DNA from: Microglena sp. YARC
Lineage: Eukaryota > Chlorophyta > Chlorophyceae > Chlamydomonadales > Chlamydomonadaceae
DNA: 64,000 nucleotides
Reading direction: 5' to 3'
NCBI GenBank assembly: GCA_022414725.1
Contig: CM039462.1
Coordinates: 44,950,945-45,014,944 of the forward strand
Below the pieces are notes generated by a model. It was not told where the DNA came from and searched no databases. It saw nothing but the letters and a program-made list of their open reading frames with translations. Of the stretch, positions 9,310 through 19,146 are shown piece by piece (the stretch's first letter is position 1; the number at the start of each line of letters is the position of its first letter). The position numbers and the translations under genes are program-made.

Positions 9310-11877
9310 AGATGAAAACGGATGCAGGTCAGAAGAACGAAGCAGACTATGGAGTGCTGAGGAGTAGAAGATGAAGGAGTTTGAGGATTCATGGAGGAAG
9401 TTTTTTTTTCAGATGTCGTTGGTATGGCTCAGGGCTCGTAGGGTTCTTGTATCTCGAGCGGCTCTTAATGCGATTGGCTTGCATACTATTCCTGCTTGCG
9501 ACTGAATCCGAATTACAGATTCGCGAACCAAATGTCGCTGTCCTGTCTTACGCCTCGCTACATGGGATGATCTCCAGAACGCCTACAGTACTTGCTGTGT
9601 GGTAAACAACGCCCGAGAAATAAGCTGGGCGGTGGAGAAGCAGGCTTAGTATTACCGGCCATTGGGCTGACTGTATCCTCTCTGTTTGTTTGTCGTGACC
9701 TTCAGCTAAGGTGGCATCTTGAAGGCCCTGTAGCAAGGATTGGGACCTCTTGTAGAGGGGTGCCAACTCTCTAGCACAGTGTGTAAAGTGCGTGTGTGTT
9801 ACTGATGTATTGGATATAAGCAGTTTTTTCTCGAAAGAGCCGAATCCCTATGGAGGCCGTAGCTACAGCCCCGCGCTAATGCCCTTCAAACGAACAAGAA
9901 GTAATTTTTGTGCTGCTTGAATTTATCCTATCGTCAATCACAAGCACGTGAGACAATCGTGAAGTACCGTATTTTTTACGGTGGCGCTGTTTCAAGTAAG
10001 TAGCACTCATCCGCTATGAGCGCGGGTTCGTATTCTCTCTCGTCTCGAAGTGAGGTGACCCCGCGGACGATGGCTGTCAGGCCGAACGTTGATGTGGCTT
10101 GACACAGTGTGTTTTGCGCTGCCGAAAGGCTAATTCGCACAATTGCGCTCGAGACAAGGTTAACCACCAACGATAATGTCTGTGCCGTTAGCACAGATAA
10201 ACAATGGTGCTCGCTTCATATGAGAAGTCGCTCACTTGCACCTTCGCGCGTATGGGACGAACGCCAGTCCAGAATAGCGTTTCAGCGTCAGACGGTGAGG
10301 AACGCACCCAATAATCGTTCAGGCTGTGGAGACCGGGCGGGCCCGTCCTCTTCATCACCGGGGGTGCCATAGACCGGTCATCTTCAGCTCAGGAGAAGGG
10401 GATATGCAAGAATTCTACTCGGGGTCGAGAGAGAGGGACCGACATCGCGCTATCTGACGGCCGGGAACCAATGCGAATTCTATGAAGCCGATACGCTTAC
10501 GCGAAAACGACACTCAACACGACACGAGATGTGCCTTCGCGGCTACCGATGACGGACCCGCTGGATAACGATGGGGAGAACTCGGAGGTCGCCATCACCG
10601 TTATATCCAGGTTGATCAGTATGTCCCTGGGAGACACTTGTCCGCCAACAGACAGATGCACGTTCCGCTACGGAAGCACATCAGGATCGCACCAAGCGGA
10701 ATTGAGGGTTCCCGTTCCCAGCAAAGCAGCGTCAGGCGGCCTCCACGCGCACGAGAGACAGGTCGCATTAGCCTCCCAGGCTCTAGGTATTTCGGGCGAA
10801 CAGTGAGACGAGGTGTAGAAAATCAGCACGCTTGTCTGTTCACAATCGCACCTGATTTAACACATCGTCCTGTAAAGCATTCGACTGACCACGGTCAGGG
10901 TGCATAGGCTTAGAAGAACACCGCGCTGCAGTAAAAGACCAGGAGACGCCGAATGGACCACGTACTGCGTATGTGTTGCCGCATAGAGCACCACAACTAA
11001 GGTTTTCACGCAGCTGGGCAGGTCGGATGCGGAACGTACATCATCTTCAAAAAAATGGCGGTAGGCGAGATTGCGGATACTTGAACTTGAAACGCACACA
11101 TAGATGTAAGGACGAATCACGGACAGGCAAAGGAGTTAGTATGGCTGTCCGATCACTGGGGCCACGAGCGTATATGCGGTCCATTGTGTTGTTGGGCAAG
11201 ACGATGATGTCGATGATTGGTTCAGATGGATGGCAATGAGCAAGTAGATTGTACTCGTTCAAGAGAAGTGGATGATCATCAATGGGCACGCAAGGTAATG
11301 CAGAGCAGGTTGGTGAGGAAGCCACCACACTGTCTGCAGCCTGGGATGGGGAGGATGTCGTGGGAGAGAGGATAGATATAGACGCTCACTACGACTCGAC
11401 GAGCATTAGTGCTTGCCATTCGGGCATGAATGGTTAACAGAGGCGTCGTGAATGGAGATCATAAACTTGGATCGTCTTCGCTTTTTAGAAGCCATCGTTG
11501 CGTCGCTCGTAGGGAGGGTTGCGTCTCCCGAAGGGAGTGCTATATCATTATCTTAAGGAGAGCCGATAGGAGCTTCCGCATGAGCGCATGGAAGCATGTG
11601 GGGGGTCCCATTCCAGGCTGAAAGAGGCCATGGCTTCCGGTTCGTTGTCTTGGTCCTTGGAATGGAGAAAAGCTAGCTCCAGGCTCGCGTGCAACTTTCT
11701 CCGGAGACGTCTTAGTGTGCATCGAATTGTCGTCCCCCGCATGATCGCCAGTCTTTCTCTGACGAGTGGTGTACGTCTAGAAAGCAGGAGACTAAGGGAG
11801 TCATTGCGACTTTGCAATCCCCGTAGGTATCATCGCCTGGATGGATGGTCGTATCTTGCGTGATCTACTCCTGCCAT
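9310..11877 (-). pseudogene. Noisy copy of the MutS-like ATPase gene
   Basis: The reverse complement from 11877 begins atggcaggagtagatcacgc and follows 2417-4417 throughout, including the Walker A region near 10170-10200, but with frequent insertions and deletions. No long frame survives. The indel-only pattern argues for raw-read error. It should not be counted as a second gene until the contig end is polished. Confidence 0.75.
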
Positions 11878-12155
11878 TTAATAGTGTAAATAAAAAATAC
11901 AATTTGTAACTTGTAAAGAAAGGTGGTGAGACGCAATGAAGCGCGACCGGCTATATATTCTTGGGCGCCATGCTTCACGCTTTGTTGCAATTTCACCAAA
12001 TACCCCAAGACGAATCAATAAGTGTGCTGCCGTCATCGATGATGCAGACATTGATCGAGTGCGAAGTAGCTGTAATGCCAGCGTACGCAATTGCGATCGA
12101 CGCATTGAATATGTACAAGAAAAAGTTAGAGATCTATGTTAACTTCATTGAATTA
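11878..12155 (+). other. Noisy copy of the spacer upstream of MutS
   Basis: Matches 2135-2416 in reverse with indels (for example gcttcacgctttgttgcaatttcacc against the same words at 2310-2335). It contains the counterpart of the small frame at 2111-2359, here broken. No separate gene is seen. Confidence 0.6.
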
Positions 12156-12245
12156 CAGTCGACGGAATACTAAAATGAAACCTCCTCGTGTACGGCACAC
12201 CTTACGGTGTAACCTAATGGTTTTTAGCAACCACGGGGAAGTACT
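12156..12245 (-). mobile_element. Solo right end of family A (second arm)
   Basis: After TA (12154-12155) the sequence cagtcgacggaatactaaaa begins the family-A right-end repeat and runs through acaccttacggtgtaacc. It is the counterpart of 2049-2133. The full transposon at 12312 inserted only about 65 bases away, so the two are neighbours but separate insertions. Confidence 0.75.
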
Positions 12246-12361
12246 GTACTGTTACTGTATTGTATTCGGTGGTTGTAAAAAAATTGATTGGATATGAGAC
12301 AGAACTGACTACAGTCGGCGGAACAGTTGAAAATGAAACATATATCAGATGGAAATATAAT

Positions 12362-13308
12362 GTATCGACATCGCCGTTAGAAAATTGGCGTTAAGAATGG
12401 TCGCTGACTTGGGTGTGTTAAAACTTTGTGTGTTTACGAACATCAGTCGTTCTAGGCTCTGTGGAGGTGGGAAACGCTTTGGTGTAAATGCGAAAACGAC
12501 GTGAATTTGTAAGCAACTTTTTGAGACGAATAAGGATTGTTGTTAAAATCGTTTTTATTGTCAACTCAATGCACAACCGCAAGAGGCGTTGTTGCTTTTT
12601 TCAAAATACTCACAATGTATGATTATCAACTAAAACAGTGTATCGTTTCATAAAAGCTCATTGGTTTTACAAGAAAAAAGGAGCAAACTCCTGGACAGTG
12701 CAAAGGGGACTTAGTTCCACTTGTCAATGAATTTTGTAGTAGGTACAGGAGACAATCAATGCTGGGAAAATTTTAGTATCAGTTGACGAATGTGGGTTTA
12801 GTGAGCGTCTCAAGCCACATTATGGTATTCCCCTGTAGGAAAACCGGTTATCGTTAAAACTACTGGTGGGTGGGTACACCATAGTTTGTTGATGGCAGTT
12901 TTTTCAGATGGTAGGAAGGAGTTCGTTGTGAAGAAAGGATCTGTGAAGAAGACGGACTTCGCTGCATTTATTGACTCATTGAGTTTGTGCAATAATTCAG
13001 TAGTAATAATGGACAACGCCAGTATCCATAAGAACTTGGTCCTCAGAAAGCCCCGTAAATATTTGTTACACTCCTCCTTACAGTCCAGAATTCAATGCTA
13101 TTGAGCTGTGCTTCGCTAAGGTGAAGAAGGACTTTCGTCGATTGAACTATATACCAAACGATACAAAGACGCACGTGTGTCTGATATGATTTCCTTAGCA
13201 TTCAGCAACCTCACTGATAAAATCATTAGGGTTGTTTTGACCACGTATGGAACACGTTATGTGATGTTTGTATAAAGAGTTCTGTGATGTATAAATTATG
13301 TAAGATGG
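12362..13308 (+). pseudogene. IS630/Tc1-type DDE transposase, error-laden copy
   Basis: Corresponds to the intact gene at 31436-32422. Recognisable pieces include the VDECGF first-Asp motif near 12783-12800, the MDNASIH second-Asp motif near 13010, and the PEFNAIELCF motif near 13087-13120. At least ten small insertions or deletions interrupt the frame. Since almost all differences from copy 2 are indels rather than substitutions, the true gene is probably intact or nearly so. Confidence 0.75.
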
Positions 13309-15659
13309 CAACGAAACCTCCGACAGTCGCGAAATTGAAGGAGCTACTAAAATTGGCCGAAGTAGCATACTCATCAAAGGACAAGAAAGGACGATATTGT
13401 CCGTTTATGCGAAGACAATGGTCTCATCGCCAGACCCCCTCCAGAATACAAGACGGTGGAAAAGATATGTGTCGTGAAATGCGCCTGAAGAGGCAATGAG
13501 TCTTGACGATGAAGAATTCGGTAAGTTTAGGGAGCATGTGGATCAGCTCGTCAATGTGGTGAGCCGCATGTTGCGGCGTTCCAGTCTGGTGCTGACTTTC
13601 CATGTCACGAGGCTCATGGAGGGCGACCTGCCGATTCCTAATATGTACGATATGAAGGATACCTACTGGAAGGATTGGCTAAGGATCGGAGTTGACGGTG
13701 TCTTCCCAGATGAAGAGAGTAGAATATCATACGAATCCGTGAAAGACGTAATCGGAAAGGTGCTTGGTAGCGATGACCCTGACTACATCAACTCCTACCC
13801 TATCTATTTCGACCAGGTTTTGAACTATGCCGGTCACACATTGAGCACTGTCGTGTCGAACAACGCATGGGTTCCTTTGGTACCTCGTCTGACACGCCTC
13901 ACTAAGGCTACTTTGAATGCACTGAAAGCTCCGAAGACCATCCGTGTGTACGACGTGATGAGGGTTATCCAACAAGAAATACAGGAGATGGAATCTTGGC
14001 CAGAGTCTGTTCAGGAGTATGTCCGTGAAGTTCGAGTCAGGCTGAAAGTTCCAGATGGAAGTCGACTTTATGATGACTATGGCAAAGACATGGACTTCCC
14101 GACCATGGTCCGGTTTCAATTATTGGATGCAGACACGGTTGGAGGCTATTGGTGCACGTCGTATCCGGTTGATGCCCATCTTTAATGTCCAACGGGCGCG
14201 CATGTCCGCCTTGACATGAAGACCCTCGTGAACCTATTCAGGCACGTGTTCCCCAAAGACCCAAACATCGTCGAGCTTTTCAAAGTGGAAAGATGTAAAG
14301 GATCCCGACCGCTTCATGTTGCCTCTGAAGCCTGCAGTTAAGAAGAAAAAATCATGTGGTCCTGGTGAATGGGAGGCATACAAGTTGGCCCAACAGAAGT
14401 ACGATGCTGACGTTAATGATATCAAGGATACTGACGAGTACAGACATGCAAAGGGTAGGTATGACACGCTCGTGAACGCCCGAAAAACAGTCGCAGGTTC
14501 CTTCTTCAAGAAACCACCTGTCAAGACGGGGTGGGTGTTCGATTGTAGCATCTGTACTGACGGAGTCTCATTGAGCATGCAGTACAGCAAGACAGTACAG
14601 GTTCGTGTATCCGATCTGAAGAAGACAAGTAAGAGGTCTCGTGACGATGAAGGTATGAGCGTCTCAGAACAGTATGACCATAAACTCAAAACGACATTGC
14701 CCGATATGGGTATCGTCGTTCTGGGTGTGGATCCTGGTAGGAGCAACATCGCTACAGTCACGTATCTGGCAGACGACAAAAGCAAGACATGGAAGCTTAC
14801 ACGCGGAGCTTTTTACCACAAGTCTGGTATCAAGAAACAGAAAAAACAGCAAGAAAAACGTTTCTCAGACATGATTCCTAGATGGGAGTCTCTTCGTGAA
14901 AATGGAGCAGCGTTGAGTACATCCAGGACAGATGATATCTCGGCTTACTTGAAAAATTACGCTACGTTTTCCGACGAGTGGTGGAGGATGGCACTCCTTC
15001 GCAGAGAATCCCGAGACAAACTTTCAGAGGTACATTGGCAAGCGCAAGGCTATGGACTCATTTTGGGCAGGGATCAAGCGCAACATGAAGTTGGATCATC
15101 CTGACCTGAGGGTTCGCGTAGCATATGGTTCTGCAATCACGACTATGAAGGCTACCGGACCAGGAGAGGTAGCTGTGCCTACGGGATCTATGTTCGCTTC
15201 CTGCAAGCGCCTCTTCAAAGAGGAGGTTCATGTGACAGATGAGTTCAAGACGACTCTCATGTCTTGGGAAACCGGTGCAAGAAGGAATGTGTTTACAAAA
15301 TTCCAAGTGTCCAAATAACCACGGAAGGGCAGATTCGTCTAGGTTACGAGTTGTTGGGTCACACCCATTGAAGGAGACTCCAAATGTCTCTTATCGCGAC
15401 CAGTTGGCGGTGAGGGTGTACTGCGCACGTAAACAAATCCAAGAAAAACACAGGAGGGGTGGCTTAGCCCCCTCTCTTGTCGACAACAACAACTCGATCA
15501 AGCGGTACCCCTGAGGTACGAGGACTGCGATTCTCTCCAGAAACCAGCACTTACTCGGACCGGGACCGCTCCTCTGCTCTCACAATCGCAAGGCTGCACT
15601 GCATGGAACTGTTGGGTCAAGGGAGACCGCTTCCATTTTGCAGGGATGCGTGTTGTTGA
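13305..15659 (+). pseudogene. Fanzor RNA-guided nuclease (TnpB-like), error-laden copy
   Basis: Starts MATKPPTVAKLKELLKLAEV (SAP domain) and follows the gene at 29110-31491 to its end. Long open pieces are 13496-14185 and 14316-15104. The second contains the RuvC-I motif GVDPGRSN near 14728-14751, in frame with both its upstream and downstream neighbours, unlike copy 2. The RuvC-III motif SDRDRSSAL is near 15552-15580. Frameshifts occur near 13400, 13490, 14190, 14285, 15030 and 15290. Fanzors are eukaryotic and viral relatives of TnpB that cut DNA guided by an RNA from the transposon end; activity of this one is untested. Confidence 0.85.
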
Positions 15660-15669
15660 TGGGCTACAA

Positions 15670-15779
15670 AAAAACATGATGGTGTTCCACTGCCCCGTGG
15701 GTTGCTACACCATAAGGTTACACCATAAGGTGTACCGTACACTCCAGGAGGCGGTTTCATTTTAGTATTCCGTCGAGTG
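15670..15779 (+). ncRNA. Candidate Fanzor guide-RNA scaffold (right end, copy 1)
   Basis: After the Fanzor stop come a short stem CCAC-tgcccc-GTGG, then acaccataaggt, then the near-palindrome GTGTAC-C-GTACAC, then the terminal repeat up to TA. In TnpB/Fanzor systems the guide RNA covers the 3' end of the gene and the transposon right end, with the guide taken from flanking DNA; here that flank begins taacatacattcacaatgg. The hairpins are visible in the sequence; the RNA itself is inferred. Confidence 0.55.
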
Positions 15780-15794
15780 TAACATACATTCACA

Positions 15795-16208
15795 ATGGAT
15801 CAATATTACTCTCACATGCTGGAGACGCTGGTTGACATATTCAATCCACAACTTGCGCACCTAATTTTGTGCAAGAGCATCAAAACCGGGGGTAACGCCA
15901 CATTGTGTATGGATTACGATAGTGTGACGCATCGTGTCGACATTGATTGCAGTGACGAAGGCTAATATGCTTTCGAAGCTATCGATTCCCTCTGTGCGAT
16001 GGCCAACGCTCCTCCTGTCCTGTATGTGAAGGCTTGGATTCTGATTACAGGACGATGCCGTACCAACGGAGAATATTGGCAGTCTGAAAGCATCGTGGAC
16101 GATTCCAATCTTGAAGATTTCCTTGACGGATGGCCTGTTCACAAGACTGTCCTGGATTACTCTGGATTGTTCCAAGATGTAAAGCATCGTAGACGATTCC
16201 GATCTTGA
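15795..16208 (+). pseudogene. Small unknown protein with an in-frame stop
   Basis: ATG GAT CAA TAT TAC opens a 137-codon frame that is continuous except for one TAA after DIDCSDEG, where arm 1 has TAC. It ends DVKHRRRFRS. The Fanzor transposon inserted about 15 bases upstream of the ATG, so the promoter is likely separated from the gene. Arm 1 carries a different lesion (4-base deletion). The product is not recognised. Confidence 0.65.
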
Positions 16209-16296
16209 AGATTTCATTGACGGATGGCCTGTTCACAAGACTGTCATGTACTCTGGATTGTTCCAAGTTTCCAGTTTATTTTTTTTAATCCCACAT

Positions 16297-16462
16297 AATG
16301 GGCGTTCCTGTCTCCCGGCCGATTTTTTTAAATTTCTAATCAGGATTTAGAGCCTCCGGAAAGACTATCTAGCTTGAGACATCAGCACCGATGAATCACA
16401 ATTCCGCTCCATACCATGTTTCGCAACCAGTCAAAATCGGCCGGGAGGCAGGAACGCTCATT
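16297..16462. mobile_element. 166-bp MITE, copy 1, with 4-bp target duplication
   Basis: Begins AATGGGCGTTCCTGTCTCCC and ends GGGAGGCAGGAACGCTCATT, inverted repeats of about 22-25 bp. It is flanked by ACAT on both sides (16293-16296 and 16463-16466). Arm 1 has the empty site aatcccacatgtgactcc near 1454-1470, so insertion and the 4-bp duplication are seen directly. No open reading frame. The mobilising transposase is unknown; a 4-bp duplication does not fit Tc1/mariner (TA). Confidence 0.9.
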
Positions 16463-16479
16463 ACATGTGACTCCGACTG

Positions 16480-16640
16480 TAACGTATATTTCAGTGACTC
16501 GGTACAAGTGTCCTACAGGCTCACTACACAGATGGGTCAATGCTGATCAGGCTGGTAAAAGTAAGCTTTTAAAACGAAAAAGGAAAGAATTGTCCATGCT
16601 TTTACGTTCCACGAATATTGCAGAGAATTTATTGGTCTGT
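16480..16640 (+). pseudogene. Fragment of Tc1-like transposase (family 2), second arm
   Basis: Reads SLHRWVNADQAGKSKLLKRK and ends at a stop after ENLLVC, identical to the fragment at 1281-1440. It is convergent with, and three bases beyond, the anchored protein gene. Confidence 0.7.
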
Positions 16641-16646
16641 TGACTT

Positions 16647-17675
16647 TTAACACAGAGATGAAACTACGTTCTTCATAATGTTCATGACAGTGTCAACGTT
16701 GACCATTCCATCTTTCCCGCATGATCCGTCAATGATGGTGTTGACCATATTTTGAATCTTCTCGATTACTGCAACCTCAACCTGTCCACCCAAAGCCTTA
16801 ACAATTTCTTGTCCGAAAATGGACTTCGAAAGAACACAAGTGAGTGGTACTTCGCCAAGTATCTCCCCTGAATGTTTAATCAATGACATAATCTCATTCA
16901 TGGAGGTTCGGCACCCCTCCTTCGTCATCGCATCAGCAATTCCATTTGCACTGATCAATATTCTTCGGGTGAGTTCGTTATTCGTTGTGTAAGAAATACC
17001 GACGATGTCATTTTGATATTTTACATTTGCATCAGAGACTTCACATATCGATGCAACTACGTTCTTCACAATGGTCATCATCATGTCAGCGTCGACCATG
17101 CCATCTTTTCCGCACGATCCGTCAATGATAATTTTGACCAGATCATGAACCTTATTCAATATTGAAGCTGGAAACTGTCCTTGCAAACTATTAATTTCCT
17201 CTACGGACACAGAGGTCACCAGACCACAAGGAAGTGGTTTTTCACCGAGAATTTCCCCTATATTTGTAATCGCCCCCATTATCTCTTTCATGGAGGATTG
17301 GCACCCATCCTTCTGCACCAAATCGATTATGTCCTGAGCATTGATCATTATTTTATGTGTTACATTACTATTCATCTTGTATGAAATACCCACACGACCA
17401 TGCATGTATGAATTTGTTTTCATATCCAAAACAGTGTCCTGGGATTTTTTACTATCAAGAGCTTTGGTAGCGGACTCTTTATTAATAATGTCATTTTGAA
17501 TGTCTTTTAGACGAGAAAGCTCAATAGCTTTGGCAGCGGACTCCTTACAGTCGTCAAAATTCGTTGTTATTGAATCGAGATCCTTTTTTAAGGAGTGGCG
17601 TGTAAAAACTAAGTAAATTATAGCAGCGATTGCCACCATGTACATCAACACAAAAAAAACGAATATGAATATCAT
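16647..17675 (-). CDS. Membrane-anchored two-domain protein (identical copy)
   Basis: Translates identically to 249-1277: an N-terminal transmembrane anchor and two repeats each closing in IIDGSCGKDGMV. The first in-frame ATG is at 17675; upstream AT-rich sequence matches the other arm except for a roughly 40-base stretch near 17765-17815 that arm 1 lacks. Full identity over 342 residues implies a very recent duplication or two assemblies of one locus. Confidence 0.8.
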   Translation of the reverse strand: MIFIFVFFVLMYMVAIAAIIYLVFTRHSLKKDLDSITTNFDDCKESAAKAIELSRLKDIQNDIINKESATKALDSKKSQDTVLDMKTNSYMHGRVGISYKMNSNVTHKIMINAQDIIDLVQKDGCQSSMKEIMGAITNIGEILGEKPLPCGLVTSVSVEEINSLQGQFPASILNKVHDLVKIIIDGSCGKDGMVDADMMMTIVKNVVASICEVSDANVKYQNDIVGISYTTNNELTRRILISANGIADAMTKEGCRTSMNEIMSLIKHSGEILGEVPLTCVLSKSIFGQEIVKALGGQVEVAVIEKIQNMVNTIIDGSCGKDGMVNVDTVMNIMKNVVSSLC

Positions 17676-17896
17676 ACGGTATATTTGATATTGAGGCACA
17701 TTTTATTTACGAATCCGTGCGTATTTTGACTGATTTTGGAGCATTCCGCTTAGTTATTTTCAAAAAACGAATTCAATAGTGAAAGCCCTGCATGGCCTGA
17801 CTATTGATTGACCAAGTTGGACAGTCACAATATAATTGCACACGCGCGGTGGTCTCCATTCACATTTTTTTGTTCTTATCCAGAAAAGAAAACATC

Positions 17897-19004
17897 ATGC
17901 AACGCGAGGAAACACAACAAGGTAGGGCTTCGTCCCAGGGAGAAGGTCCCATCATACAAAGTGTGATGTTAGTGCACGCCCCCAGTCTGTTGCGCAAAAC
18001 ACGCGCAGCGTCCGTGCAACTCCTGTCCACCGCGCTAGGCCCCCTAAGCACAAACAACACCATCGAGATGATAGACGACCATGACCCGACAGAGCAACTC
18101 AAACGCATTCTACTGACATGCAAGGACCAATACGTGGACATCAACTCGAACAATATCCCCGAAAAGTTCAGGTCATTCACGCCCACTGCAATCAACCTGC
18201 GACAAGTCTCTAATACTCTGAAACACAGAGCCGCACTCACACGCATAGGCGCACAACGACATCACAACACCACAGAACCGGAGGTTCTCGCTCGTCGTGG
18301 AAGATGACACGCTATTCACCCAGAACCTTCGCCCGCTTCTCACGCGCATTACACAGGAGGCGCCTGAGGACGCCGATGTCGTGTTCATCAGCCTACCATC
18401 CCCCCCAACGGAGGACCTCAGCTTCCCAGCACTGGACACGCTCTTCCGCACCCCTCCCGCATGCGACGCTTACCTAGTGACACCAAAGGCCGCGGAGGCG
18501 ATGGCAAGGGCTATGCTTCCGGTCCGCCTCCCCACGCCCATACACTTGCACTACGTCGCCAACACCCTGGGGCTACGCATGTACGTCTCCTCGCACAACG
18601 TATTCGTGGACGGGTCAAAGATTGGGGCCGCGGTGTCCACCATTCAGTCCAACAACCTGCTGATATGGAACCAGCCATTCTGCAAGCTATTCGACGCACG
18701 CAAAAACTCAGAAGGCAAACCGGAAGCTCTAAATACCGCAATCAACGAGTTTGTCTTGTCTTTATCTAGTAGCCCGAACGGTGCCCAGTTCGCGGCGCAC
18801 CCCGACGTCTGGGCGATGCACGCGCGGTGTCTCGGAAGTCTTGGCAAACACGAGGAGGCGCGTGTGCTTTATGAAAAGGCTTACGCCGCATACGTGGAAG
18901 GGGAGGCCATACTAGACATATCGTCAGGCTTCCTCAGAGAGTACATGGCGTTGTACGAGCACCTTCAAAACAGCCACAACGATACTACAGTTGTTCTCAA
19001 ATAA
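17897..19004 (+). pseudogene. GT25-like glycosyltransferase with one frameshift
   Basis: The first frame (17897-18307) contains SNTLKHRAALTRI, the helix preceding the metal site in family GT25. The second frame, effectively from about 18275, reads FSLVVEDDTLF, with the EDD acidic motif of GT25, then DVVFISLP and a CDAYLVTPKAAEAM motif. A single base change in phase near 18260-18280 separates them. GT25 enzymes transfer hexoses in LPS or collagen-type glycosylation, and giant viruses use related genes for capsid or fibre glycans. The C-terminus (VVLK, stop) is read out of a transposon terminal repeat at 18988. The frameshift could be decay or a sequencing error. Confidence 0.65.
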
Positions 19005-19125
19005 AGTGGGACATCGCTCACCCCCAAAGACTTGGTTGAGTGGAAGTTTTCAATACACCAAAGTCGGCAACCATTTTTCTAACGGCGATGCACATTTATT
19101 TCCATGTATGATAATATGTTTCACA
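18988..19125. mobile_element. Mosaic of transposon-end remnants
   Basis: CAGTTGTTCTCAAATAAAGT at 18988 matches the end of Tc1-like family 2. From about 19060, gtcggcaaccatttttctaacggcgatg and atttatttcc match the left-end region of family A (compare 32380-32440). Neither element is complete. Together they fill the spacer between the glycosyltransferase and the polyQ membrane protein. Confidence 0.7.
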
Positions 19126-19146
19126 ATAATATAAACCCACAAAAAA

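Larger units (their letters stand above)
12312..15779 (+). mobile_element. Full-length Fanzor-carrying Tc1/IS630-type transposon, copy 1
   Basis: The left end is CAGTCGGCGGAACAGT followed by aaaatgaaac (one extra base here). The right end reads gtttcattttag then tattccgtcgagtg, an imperfect inverted repeat of about 26 bp. It is flanked by TA at 12310-12311 and 15780-15781. The other arm has the uninterrupted site around 1973-1979 (cagttctgtc beside a single TA), so the TA is a true target duplication. It contains a transposase (about 12362-13308) and a Fanzor gene (13305-15659) in the same direction, then a structured right end. Total 3468 bp, near the 3479 bp of copy 2. Internal frames are broken by indels of sequencing type. 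Confidence 0.9.
7675..17961 (-). repeat. Arm 2 of large inverted duplication
   Basis: This is the reverse-orientation counterpart of 1-5720. From 7675 to about 15700 it is riddled with indels; from about 15700 onward it is clean. Relative to arm 1 it contains a full Fanzor transposon (12312-15779) and a MITE (16297-16462). It lies at the extreme left end of contig 2, where read support is usually thin. Confidence 0.85.

Noticed and set aside
9310..11877. A second, decayed MutS gene
   Set aside because: The differences are nearly all indels and lie in a contig end that is noisy throughout; better explained as uncorrected reads.
18256..18300. Programmed frameshift in the glycosyltransferase
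   Set aside because: No clear slippery heptamer with following structure was seen; a simple lesion or sequencing error is enough.
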